Part shown: positions 1 through 7,600 of the stretch, piece after piece
How the letters are laid out: every line of letters starts with the position of its first letter
Numbering within the stretch: position 1 is the stretch's first letter
Assembly (NCBI GenBank): GCA_029880755.1
Contig: JAOUNW010000053.1
Span: 1-13,461 of the forward strand
Direction of reading: 5' to 3'
Length of the DNA: 13,461 nt
DNA from: Gammaproteobacteria bacterium
Lineage (GTDB): Bacteria > Pseudomonadota > Gammaproteobacteria > Acidiferrobacterales > SZUA-150
Notes under the pieces: model-generated
Database searches by the model: none
What the model was told of the DNA's origin: nothing
The model's input: only the letters and a program-made list of their open reading frames with translations
Program-made: the position numbers and the translations under genes

Positions 1-225
1 GAAGCGGCGATGCCCCCCGAGAGTAGCCTTTGATTTTAATGCGCCCTTCTGGGCCCACTGGCGTACCGTGACGGGAGACACCATGAGCAATTTGGCGACG
101 TCACTTGGTGTCAGGTAATCCTTGTCGTTATCGGTCATATGATTGTTATGTTCCTGTTTTTTTTCCGGAATAACCAGACCCGGGACAGCATCCTCAGCCC
201 GTAGAATTGTGTTACTTCTTTTCAT
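1..225 (-). CDS. Excisionase/MerR-like HTH DNA-binding protein, N-terminal part (cut by window edge)
   Basis: This minus-strand gene runs off the left edge; 75 codons are visible. Reading from the ATG at 138, the protein contains YLTPSDVAKLLMVSPVTVRQ, then a WAQKG turn and ends in GGHRRF. That is the excisionase/BldC-type winged HTH signature, in which the GGHRR segment forms the wing that contacts DNA. The same residues recur in the HTH of the gene at 9238-9828, so the missing C-terminus may also be a receiver domain; that is inference. The start is ambiguous. An in-frame ATG at 225 adds 29 residues and has only a weak GGA upstream, while the ATG at 138 has AGGAA but at a long spacing of about 12 bases. 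I give the longer form. It lies 42 bases downstream of the chemoreceptor stop in the same direction, so it may be co-transcribed. DNA-binding function is well supported; target and output domain are unknown. Confidence 0.8.
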   Translation of the reverse strand, partial: MKRSNTILRAEDAVPGLVIPEKKQEHNNHMTDNDKDYLTPSDVAKLLMVSPVTVRQWAQKGALKSKATLGGHRRF

Positions 226-267
226 AATATTACATCCAACACGAGATTTTTTATAGGTAATCTGCGG

Positions 268-2373
268 TTAGAAATCTTCCCAATCACTGTTGGCAGCGCG
301 GCCAATAGCTCGGGGTTTCTCTTTTTTCTGGGCTACCTCCGTTGGCGCCTTATCTATACCGGTGTTGGACTCGAAACTGATAACCTGGGCGCTGTGGTCA
401 TGCTTCAAGGGAGATGTCGTCTCAGTTGCCTCGGTCCGCTCATTAGTAGTTTCCCTATAATCTTCCATCTTGAACACCGCCATCTTGTCCGAAAGCACTC
501 GGGCCTGCTCGGCCATAAAATTGGTGTTTGCGGAGGTTTCCTCTACCAGCGCCGCATTCTGCTGGGTAGCGCTCTCCAGCTCCATCATCATCGTGTTCAT
601 TTGGTCAATATCACGTGCTTGACTAACGCAGATCTTCGCTATCTCCTCGACGGCGATGTTGGCTTTATTGATTTCACCAACAATTTCACCCAAGGCCTCA
701 CCTGAAGCCTCCACTAGCTCCGAACCCTGCCTGGCATCTTCTATGCTCTGATTAATCAACGAACCTATTTCCTTGGCAGCGCTAGCTGACCGCTGGGCCA
801 AATTACGCACCTCGTTAGCCACCACCGCAAATCCTCTGCCCTGTTCACCGGCGCGGGCCGCCTCAACTGATGCATTTAACGCCAGCAGGTTGGTCTGAAA
901 CGCGATTTCGTCAATCACGCGTATAATATTTCCCATTCGGGCGCTATTGTCGTCAATCTTGGTAACAGCGCAGATCGCATTGGTTACAGCTAACGCGCCA
1001 TCCTGGGCCTTATTTCTGGCAGCCATTACTGATCGACTGGCCTCCTGGGCACTCCTGGCATTATGTTTCACTGCCTCTGTCAACTGTTCCATGCTGGCAG
1101 CGGCCTCTTCCAGATGCGCAGCCTGTTCCTCCGTGCGAGCGGATAGATCTACGTGGCCCTGCGCGATTTCTCCAGCCCCCATTTCAACCGAGACCGTACT
1201 GCTCTTGACGCTATAGAAAAGATCCTGCAGCCTCTCCTTCATAAACGCCATAGCCTTCTCCACCTTGCTATATTCATCAGTTCCATCAATTTCATAGCTA
1301 CCCGTAAGATCGCCTTCAGCAATCTTTTCTGTTTGGAGAACAATTTTTCTAAGAGATGCCGTTATAGTTCTTAGTATTACCAGAGACAATACTAAAACAA
1401 CAAGAAATATACCACTGGTCACGATTGCAGATAATATCAGGTGCTGCCTGGCAGAATTTTCAAGATCGAGTGCTTTGGCATACAGCTTCACTCCAATCTT
1501 TTTTTCCACTGTTAATAGCAAACCCATTTTGGCTGTTTGCATTTCAAACCAGTATTCCGGATCCACTTCCTCATTAATCGGACTGGCAGGATGATCCATG
1601 GCAATATTTCTCATTCTATTGGTTTCATCAATATAATGGCCTGTTACTATGCTATTATAAATATCAACCTCATCCTTGTTTGCCAGGGATATAAAGGCCC
1701 TGACGTAGGCATCCTGTTCCGCCATTAGCGTGATAAATTTCTGATACATGCCGGGACCAAAACCCTTTCGGGCAAATGTATCGCTCAAGACGGCCCGTTC
1801 AATACCAGCCTTTTCTTTGGCATATAAGAATTTACTGTAACTGGCCGCCAACCGGGTTAATTCAGCATGAGTGCTGGCTTTGGCAGTCTCGCTGGTAACA
1901 GACAAGAGGGCGGAATTGATATTCGTATAATATTCTATTGCTTTTTTGGTTTCGACCATCAAATCGGTGACATTTTTTCGCATCATCTGTCTTTGCTCCA
2001 TCATTTTCAATCCAATTGAGACTTGCTGAAAAATACTGTCTCTCAGGCTTCCCTGTTCGAAGCTATTAAATGTTACCTGTAATTCATCATATCGTTTATC
2101 CGTCAGCTTTCGCTGTGCCTCTATATCATCGCTGAATGCAGTTCCAAGAGAGCCCAAATAACCGGCAGACATACCTCGTTCTTTTTGCAGTTCATGTACC
2201 AGGGCGCTGGATTTCAGAGCAAGCATTGCAGTTTTCTTTAGCTGAGCCATTTCCATCTTGGTTTTCAAATCGTGAGCGACTTCCCCTCCGCTAAAATACA
2301 AGAGTCCAAGCAATGGTAACGAAAGCATCAGAATCAGTTTGTTTCGCATACTTATGTTCTTTAAGTTAATCAT
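268..2373 (-). CDS. Methyl-accepting chemotaxis protein with NIT sensor domain
   Basis: Inner-membrane chemoreceptor of 701 residues that would control the CheA kinase through CheW. The order is: TM1 at about 12-28; a periplasmic all-helical region (about 48-300) with the NIT-type hallmark ALVHELQKERGMSAGYLGS; TM2 at about 312-335; HAMP to about 385; and a long coiled-coil signalling domain with the conserved hairpin tip (IDEIAFQTNLLALNASVEA, then ARAGEQGRGFAVVANEVR) at about 487-523. The last five residues, DWEDF, fit the aromatic-x-x-aromatic tether that docks CheR/CheB in receptors such as Tar and Tsr. NIT domains are associated with nitrate/nitrite sensing, but the ligand here is unproven. 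I chose the ATG at 2373 because AGAGGTG (2378-2384) sits just upstream; an ATG at 2394 would add seven residues without a comparable site. The gene lies about 100 bases after the globin-like gene. No other chemotaxis genes are visible. Confidence 0.93.
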   Translation of the reverse strand: MINLKNISMRNKLILMLSLPLLGLLYFSGGEVAHDLKTKMEMAQLKKTAMLALKSSALVHELQKERGMSAGYLGSLGTAFSDDIEAQRKLTDKRYDELQVTFNSFEQGSLRDSIFQQVSIGLKMMEQRQMMRKNVTDLMVETKKAIEYYTNINSALLSVTSETAKASTHAELTRLAASYSKFLYAKEKAGIERAVLSDTFARKGFGPGMYQKFITLMAEQDAYVRAFISLANKDEVDIYNSIVTGHYIDETNRMRNIAMDHPASPINEEVDPEYWFEMQTAKMGLLLTVEKKIGVKLYAKALDLENSARQHLILSAIVTSGIFLVVLVLSLVILRTITASLRKIVLQTEKIAEGDLTGSYEIDGTDEYSKVEKAMAFMKERLQDLFYSVKSSTVSVEMGAGEIAQGHVDLSARTEEQAAHLEEAAASMEQLTEAVKHNARSAQEASRSVMAARNKAQDGALAVTNAICAVTKIDDNSARMGNIIRVIDEIAFQTNLLALNASVEAARAGEQGRGFAVVANEVRNLAQRSASAAKEIGSLINQSIEDARQGSELVEASGEALGEIVGEINKANIAVEEIAKICVSQARDIDQMNTMMMELESATQQNAALVEETSANTNFMAEQARVLSDKMAVFKMEDYRETTNERTEATETTSPLKHDHSAQVISFESNTGIDKAPTEVAQKKEKPRAIGRAANSDWEDF

Positions 2374-2377
2374 GGCC

Positions 2378-2384
2378 CACCTCT
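2378..2384 (-). promoter_or_regulatory. Ribosome binding site deciding the chemoreceptor start
   Basis: On the minus strand this reads AGAGGTG, four bases before the ATG at 2373. It favours that start over the in-frame ATG at 2394. Confidence 0.6.
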
Positions 2385-2475
2385 CATACACCAACTTGCT
2401 TTAATGAAAACACTTTGCTCACTCTATATAAAAAATATAATTTACACGTATCGCTGTATAACAATGGTTATATTC

Positions 2476-3063
2476 CTATCCTGGCTCACAGCTGGTCACA
2501 TCCGCCATAGTGAAGACATTGTCAGCTTTTAATACTTCACACCAAATCGCATCTGTTTCATCACTCCATTTATCGCCAATTACGTTGCGCATAACGCTCA
2601 ACAGGATTGATGGCATTTCGCGATAGTCAGATGGCAATGCACCAAAAACCCGGTATTTGATCCAGAGTTCCGATAACATGGTTCCCAGGATTGCCGGGTT
2701 TTCCGGATCGTGAAGTGTGGCAATCAGGGCATGCAGAAACTTGTCGCGACCGGAAACCAGTAATTGGAAAAACTGCGGACTGCGCCACCAGATGGGTAAA
2801 AACATTCGGCGGTAAAATTCTGTCGCCAGATTTTCCCCGTTCAGCACGATTTGATCGTGGGACTCCTTAAACCACTCACGTCCCACCTCCAAGGTAAACT
2901 CACTCGGTATCATTTGACTCGGACGATGACCCACATCGAAGGTATCTAAAGAAGATCCTGCCGGATCACCATTTGACTGACGTTTCCCGGCGCTCATAAC
3001 CTGGACTGTGCGCTCCACGGTTTGAGCCCGCTTTAAAAATTTCTCTCTTGCATCGATAATCAT
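2476..3063 (-). CDS. Globin-like protein with Tyr in place of the proximal His
   Basis: This 195-residue soluble protein has a divergent N-terminal extension of about 55 residues and then a globin-like fold. Compared from memory with bacterial flavohaemoglobin globin domains, EFYRRMF (83-88) fits helix B with a B10-like Tyr84. KFLHALIATL (109-118) fits helix E, and SELWIKYRVFG...LPSDY (131-147) fits the F-helix region LxxxHxxYGVxPEHY. The C-terminal LLSVMRNVIG...DAIW (154-174) fits helices G-H. The spacing between the B helix and the F-helix residue is close to Hmp. The residue at the proximal histidine position (F8) is Tyr137. The protein may therefore bind haem through tyrosine or be a haem-free signalling globin; both are inference. 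A probable promoter and a 9-bp repeat array lie about 95-135 bases upstream. The start is preceded by a G-rich stretch rather than a clean Shine-Dalgarno; Met23 is an alternative. Confidence 0.7.
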   Translation of the reverse strand: MIIDAREKFLKRAQTVERTVQVMSAGKRQSNGDPAGSSLDTFDVGHRPSQMIPSEFTLEVGREWFKESHDQIVLNGENLATEFYRRMFLPIWWRSPQFFQLLVSGRDKFLHALIATLHDPENPAILGTMLSELWIKYRVFGALPSDYREMPSILLSVMRNVIGDKWSDETDAIWCEVLKADNVFTMADVTSCEPG

Positions 3064-3155
3064 GACCCCAACCCCCAGCTATCTGTTGTTACACTTCACT
3101 TCCGATTTCCTACTAAATTGATAAGTTATTAACCTATTTTTTGTATGTTAATTTA

Positions 3156-3184
3156 AAAATAGACTGGCGTTTATATCGTGTCAA
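3156..3184 (-). promoter_or_regulatory. Predicted sigma-70 promoter of the globin-like gene
   Basis: On the minus strand a perfect -35 TTGACA (3179-3184) is followed by a 17-base spacer and a weak -10 TATTTT (3156-3161). This would give a leader of roughly 85 bases before the ATG at 3063. The -35 hexamer overlaps the repeat array at 3174-3200. The call rests on consensus match only. Confidence 0.5.
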
Positions 3185-3200
3185 TCGTTTTAATCGTTTT
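3174..3200. repeat. Three 9-bp direct repeats (WATCRTTTT type), candidate operator
   Basis: On the plus strand AATCGTTTT occurs twice in exact tandem (3183-3191 and 3192-3200). A third, degenerate unit TATCGTGTC (3174-3182) precedes them in the same 9-bp phase. The array overlaps the -35 of the predicted globin-like gene promoter and extends upstream of it. The units match those at 9872-9907 at seven of nine positions. Head-to-tail 9-bp spacing is close to one helical turn and fits cooperative binding by an excisionase/BldC-type HTH protein; that link is inference. Confidence 0.55.
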
Positions 3201-3476
3201 TTGTTATTACTTTCCAGGATGCCGCTAAAAAACGGGTAGAAATAAGCTTAATATCAGCGGGTTAGATTACTCCGCCACCTCAAATTTTTTTCGGGATACG
3301 CGGCCTTATTCGCCGGGATCTTCTGTAGAACTTGCGGTGAGAACTGTGTCTCTAGAGGCCGGTTAAACTGCCAAAACAAATTAATGAAGGAGAGAGTCAG
3401 CTAGTGTCGGGTCGCTATGGAGACGTTATTGGTAGTTATCAGATACTTCACATTATGACTGGCCTGCACCATACTT

Positions 3477-4574
3477 TCACGATGCTGGCGCTGCTGGCTC
3501 AGCATACTCTTGGCTGATTTCCTGAATCCCCGGCAATTGATCCAAAAAGATCTCCACCAACCTGGGGTCAAAATGTACCCCTCGGTTGGTTTTTATGTAA
3601 TTAACAGCATCAGCAGCTGACCAGGCCTTTTTGTACGGCCGCTCCGAAGTCAGTGCATCGTAGACATCTGCCAGGGCCACGATCCTTCCAACCAGAGGAA
3701 TATTCTCTCTCTCCAGACCACCCGGATAACCACTACCATCCCATTTTTCGTGGTGGGTCAATGCAATTTCGCTCGCCATATCCAGTAGACTGGAACCTCC
3801 TCCGGACAAAATATCGGCGCCAATGGTTGTATGCGTTTTCATAATTTCCCATTCTTCCGGCACAAACCGCCCGGGCTTAAGTAAAACTTCATCCGGAATA
3901 CCTATTTTGCCGATATCGTGCATAGGACTGGCATGGAGCAGCAATTCACTTTCTGTCTCACTCATACCGCTGGCCCGGCCCAACAGCGCCGAGATCTTAC
4001 TCATACGAATGATATGCAGCCCGGTTTCATTGTCGCGGTATTCCGCCGCACGCCCTAAACGACGTACAACCTGCAAACGTGTTTCCTGTAACGCCCTGGT
4101 GCGCTCGTCGACCATGCGTTCCAAGAGCTGATTCTGGTTGCGCATGGTTTTGTGATAGAACTGCACTTCAAGTAAATTCTGCACTCTCGCAATGAGCTCA
4201 AGTTGATCAAAAGGCTTAGTAACGAAATCGCGCGCGCCGTTCCGCAGAGCCCTCAATCTGTATTCTGTATCCCGTTGGGCTGTCAGCACCAATATTGGCG
4301 GACTGTTTACTTTGTCCAATTCTCGCAATTGCTCCATCACCTGAAAACCATCAAGATATGGCATATTGATATCCAGCAGAATAAGATCAAATTGTGTTGC
4401 CTGGCATAATCCTAACACTTGGCGAGGGTCATGAGTCGCTACTACATTGGCATAACCTTCCGACTTCAGTATTTTCTGTAAAAGTTTGACATTACTCGGC
4501 TCATCGTCCACAACGAGTATTTGTGATAACAATAACGGTGCCTGCATAGAGTATATTTTGGCCTGCATCAACAT
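3477..4574 (-). CDS. Response regulator with REC and HD-GYP domains (predicted c-di-GMP phosphodiesterase)
   Basis: Cytoplasmic response regulator of 365 residues. The receiver domain (about 18-135) has the acidic pair D23/D24, phospho-acceptor D68 in LLDINMP, T98 and K120 in TKPF. A short helical linker leads to an HD-GYP domain (about 165-345). It retains NETGLH (182-187), HDIGKIGIPDEVLLKPG (219-235), H248, HHEKWDGSGYPGG (274-286) and ADVYDAL (302-308). All metal ligands and the GYP motif are present, so it should be active in hydrolysing cyclic di-GMP, as in RpfG-type proteins. The start has a strong Shine-Dalgarno at 4581-4585. The hybrid kinase gene lies 58 bases upstream in the same direction, which makes the pair a likely operon and the kinase the likely phosphodonor. 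No HPt protein is visible, so the phosphotransfer route is uncertain. Confidence 0.95.
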   Translation of the reverse strand: MLMQAKIYSMQAPLLLSQILVVDDEPSNVKLLQKILKSEGYANVVATHDPRQVLGLCQATQFDLILLDINMPYLDGFQVMEQLRELDKVNSPPILVLTAQRDTEYRLRALRNGARDFVTKPFDQLELIARVQNLLEVQFYHKTMRNQNQLLERMVDERTRALQETRLQVVRRLGRAAEYRDNETGLHIIRMSKISALLGRASGMSETESELLLHASPMHDIGKIGIPDEVLLKPGRFVPEEWEIMKTHTTIGADILSGGGSSLLDMASEIALTHHEKWDGSGYPGGLERENIPLVGRIVALADVYDALTSERPYKKAWSAADAVNYIKTNRGVHFDPRLVEIFLDQLPGIQEISQEYAEPAAPAS

Positions 4575-4580
4575 GTTTCC

Positions 4581-4585
4581 CCTCC
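4581..4585 (-). promoter_or_regulatory. Strong Shine-Dalgarno of the REC-HD-GYP gene
   Basis: The minus strand reads GGAGG within AAAGGAGGGG, six bases before the ATG at 4574. It supports that start and suggests efficient translation within the kinase-regulator operon. Confidence 0.7.
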
Positions 4586-4632
4586 TTTGAAAAATAGGTC
4601 GTTTACTTTATGCTTTCCCATAAAACAAAGTC

Positions 4633-7600
4633 TCATCGTATCACCGAATCAATTATCTTTAAAAAACCCTGTATCTCAATTGGCTTGGTAATATAATTTG
4701 TAAAACCTGCTGCCAGGCCTCTTTCTATATCTTCGGGCATGGCATTGGCGCTGACAGCAATAACAGGTGTCGATTCAGTCGACTTATATTCACGAAATTG
4801 TTTTAATAATTCAAACCCGTTTGTTCCCGGCAAATTGATATCCAATAAAATAATATCCGGTTTGTAAGTTGCCGCCAGTCTGAATCCCATATCCGCTTCC
4901 ATTGTCGAAAGCAACTGGATATGAGGCCGTTTTTCTAATAATTGCTCAACCAGCCTCAGATTCGCCGGATTATCTTCTATATACAATGCGTATCTTTTCT
5001 GCTGAATATGCTTGGGATAAATATCTTCACTATCTTCTGTCTCGCCTTCAGCGACAACAATATCTCCCGCCTGCTTATCGGCGGGCAATTCAAACCAGAA
5101 ATTACTACCCTTTCCTTGTTCACTGGAAAAACCAATAGTGCCCGACATAGCCTCTATAATATTCTTTGAAATAACCAGACCAATACCTGTGCCTTCAATT
5201 GCCCCCATTTCCTCTCCCAGGCGGTTAAAGGGTTCAAACAATCCGGTCTGCTTATCCAGAGGGATGCCTCTTCCTGAGTCCTGTACATTAAAACGAATCC
5301 TGTCATTATTCAGCAATTCACAACCCAATGTTACCAGTCCTCCTTTCTCGCTGTATTTGATAGCGTTTGACAATAGATTCAGTAACACTTGCTTCAAACG
5401 GGTATTGTCCGCGAGAACTCTTGCATCCTTACAGTGGTGATAATATGCAGTAACATGAATATCTCGTGTACGAATAAGGGGCTTTATAAGGTTTAACGTC
5501 TCCTCAATGGTAATGGCTACATCGAGCGATTCGATGCTTAACTCAAGATGGCCGGTCTCAATTTTTGCCAAGTCCAGAACATCATTTATCAAATTTAGGA
5601 GGTGTCGGCCTGCTCCAATGATCTCCTCCACATTTTCCTTTTGATCGGCGCCAATATTGCTGTCCGCCCGCAATAACTGGGCGAACCCCAGAACGGCATT
5701 AAGGGGCGTTCTTAATTCATGACTCATGCTTGATAAGAAGGAGGATTTTGCTTTATTTGCACGCTGCGCTTCCTCCCGAGAGAACTCGAGCTCCTGCCGG
5801 GTTTTCTCTTCTATGGCAATCATTCGCATGGTATGTATTAATGTGCCGTAGGTAGCATTAAACGGCTTTAAAAAATCAACCAGTTGCTGATCATAACCTT
5901 GTGGTCGATTGGCCAATCCGTAAATCCCTATCATCTCATTGCCGTAATAAACAGGCACGCCTAAAAAGCTATTCAGGGGCGGGTGGCCCTCTGGAATTCC
6001 TCCACGGTATGGATCATTTTTTGGGTCATTACTTATGACTATCTTGCCGGTATCAATGACACGGCCAAATAGTGTATTAAGATTACGGAACTCCATACCA
6101 TGCGGAGCATAGTTTTCATAGAAGCTGGAGCTTGCGTCGTCCCAACTGATATCGGTAATAGTATGGGTCTTGAGATACAACGAACCGTCCGGATCCTGTA
6201 GTATCTCACCGGTAAACCCATATTCACTGTCTGTGAGATTCAGCAACCCATCCAATAAAAAGCTAACCACGTTAATAAATTCTGATGACGAGACATAGTC
6301 AGTAACACCCGCATGGAGTAGTGCCAGCAACCGGGTTTGATTATCCAGCCTGGTCTCCAGAAGTTTGCGCTCGGTAATATCCTGGACCACGCCAAGCATT
6401 CTTACAGGCCTTCCTTGCCGATCCCTTACAACATCGCCTCGCTCAAGAACCCAGTGAACAGTTCCATCCTGCCAGACGACACGATGCTCTATATTGTATT
6501 CCTCGCCCTCATTCACACAGGCGTTCACTGCATCACTTACTGCCTGTCGATCATCAGAATGCACAGCGGCCAGAAAATTATCATAGGTGGTTTCCGGCAC
6601 AACATCATGATAACCAAACAGCGGTCCTATTCGCTCAGACCAATACAATGTGCCGGTATCGATACTCCAGTCCCAAGTGCCAATATTGGCAAATAACTGG
6701 CTGTGCACCAGTCTGGATTCACTCTCCTGTAGCGCCAGTTCAGCCTTTTTGCGTTCGGTAATGTCGCGCACAAACCCTGCGAACAAACGTCTTCCACCCA
6801 CATGCATCTCATTGATAGCAAGATCAATGGGAAAAACGCTCCCATCTTTTTTACATCCTTCCACCTCTCTGCCGATACCAATGATTCTGGCCTGCCCAGA
6901 GGCAAGATAATTCTTGAGATAGCCATCGTGCCGGGATCGGTGGGGCTCGGGCATCAGGATGCTAACATTCCTGCCAATCAACTCCCCTGCGGTATAACCA
7001 AACATTTTCTCGCCGGCTTCATTAATTGATTCGATGACAGCATGGTCATCAATAGTAATCAGACCATCAACCATGGATGAAAGCACGGTGCGCTGGCGAA
7101 TCTCACTTTCCTGCAGGTTGCTCTCCGCTTCCTTGGCTGCGGTGATATCCACCCAATAGCCGATGATTTCCACCGGCTCACCTTTCTGGTCCCTCACCAA
7201 CTTCAGCTCATCCCTTACCCACAAGTAGGATCCATCCGGTCTGCGAAAGCGGTATTCGTGAGCATGCCGGTCTCTCTTGAACAAATTGGTCAAATCCTCG
7301 AGTACCCTGGACACATCATCCGGATGAATACCCGACACCCAAAACCCGGGGTCTTCGATAAACTCTTCAGCGCGGTATCCGAATAAATCAATAACGTTCT
7401 CGCTGACAAAAGTTGCTGCGTAGTCGCCTCCAGGCTCACAGGTATAAATCACCACTGGGCTGCTGCCGAGCAAGAAGGCCATCCGATCCTGGCTTCGCTG
7501 TAGCTCGAGAGTCCGTTTTTTGACTTCCTCCTCCAACGCATAGCGCGCCGCTTCCAACTGCGCTTCCATTTCTTTTCGTGCGCTAATCTCACGCACACTG

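Larger units (their letters stand above)
3064..3476. other. 413-bp intergenic region upstream of the globin-like gene
   Basis: The gene-proximal half (about 3100-3210) is AT-rich and holds the predicted promoter and the 9-bp repeat array. The distal half (about 3210-3476) is of mixed composition. I see no convincing coding frame, RNA gene or intrinsic terminator there; only very short plus-strand frames occur (for example a six-codon ATG frame at about 3383). Confidence 0.6.

Noticed and set aside
2457..2472. TATAAC-CATT-GTTATA (minus-strand reading) inverted repeat after the globin-like gene, considered as a terminator
   Set aside because: The stem is only 6 bp, AT-rich and without a U-tract; it would be too weak to end transcription.
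2395..2475. Possible sigma-28 (FliA) promoter before the chemoreceptor gene
   Set aside because: A GCGATAC resembles the -10, but there is no TAAA-type -35 at the right distance.
3290..3330. Hairpin around CGGC-cttattc-GCCG in the 413-bp intergenic region, considered as a terminator for the HD-GYP gene
   Set aside because: The stem is 4 bp with a 7-base loop, lies about 160 bases after the stop and is not followed by a U-tract.
6337..6926. Long open frames on both strands inside the hybrid kinase gene (119, 99 and 86 codons)
   Set aside because: They overlap PAS4 and PAS5, whose motifs are intact in the kinase frame, so they are shadows.
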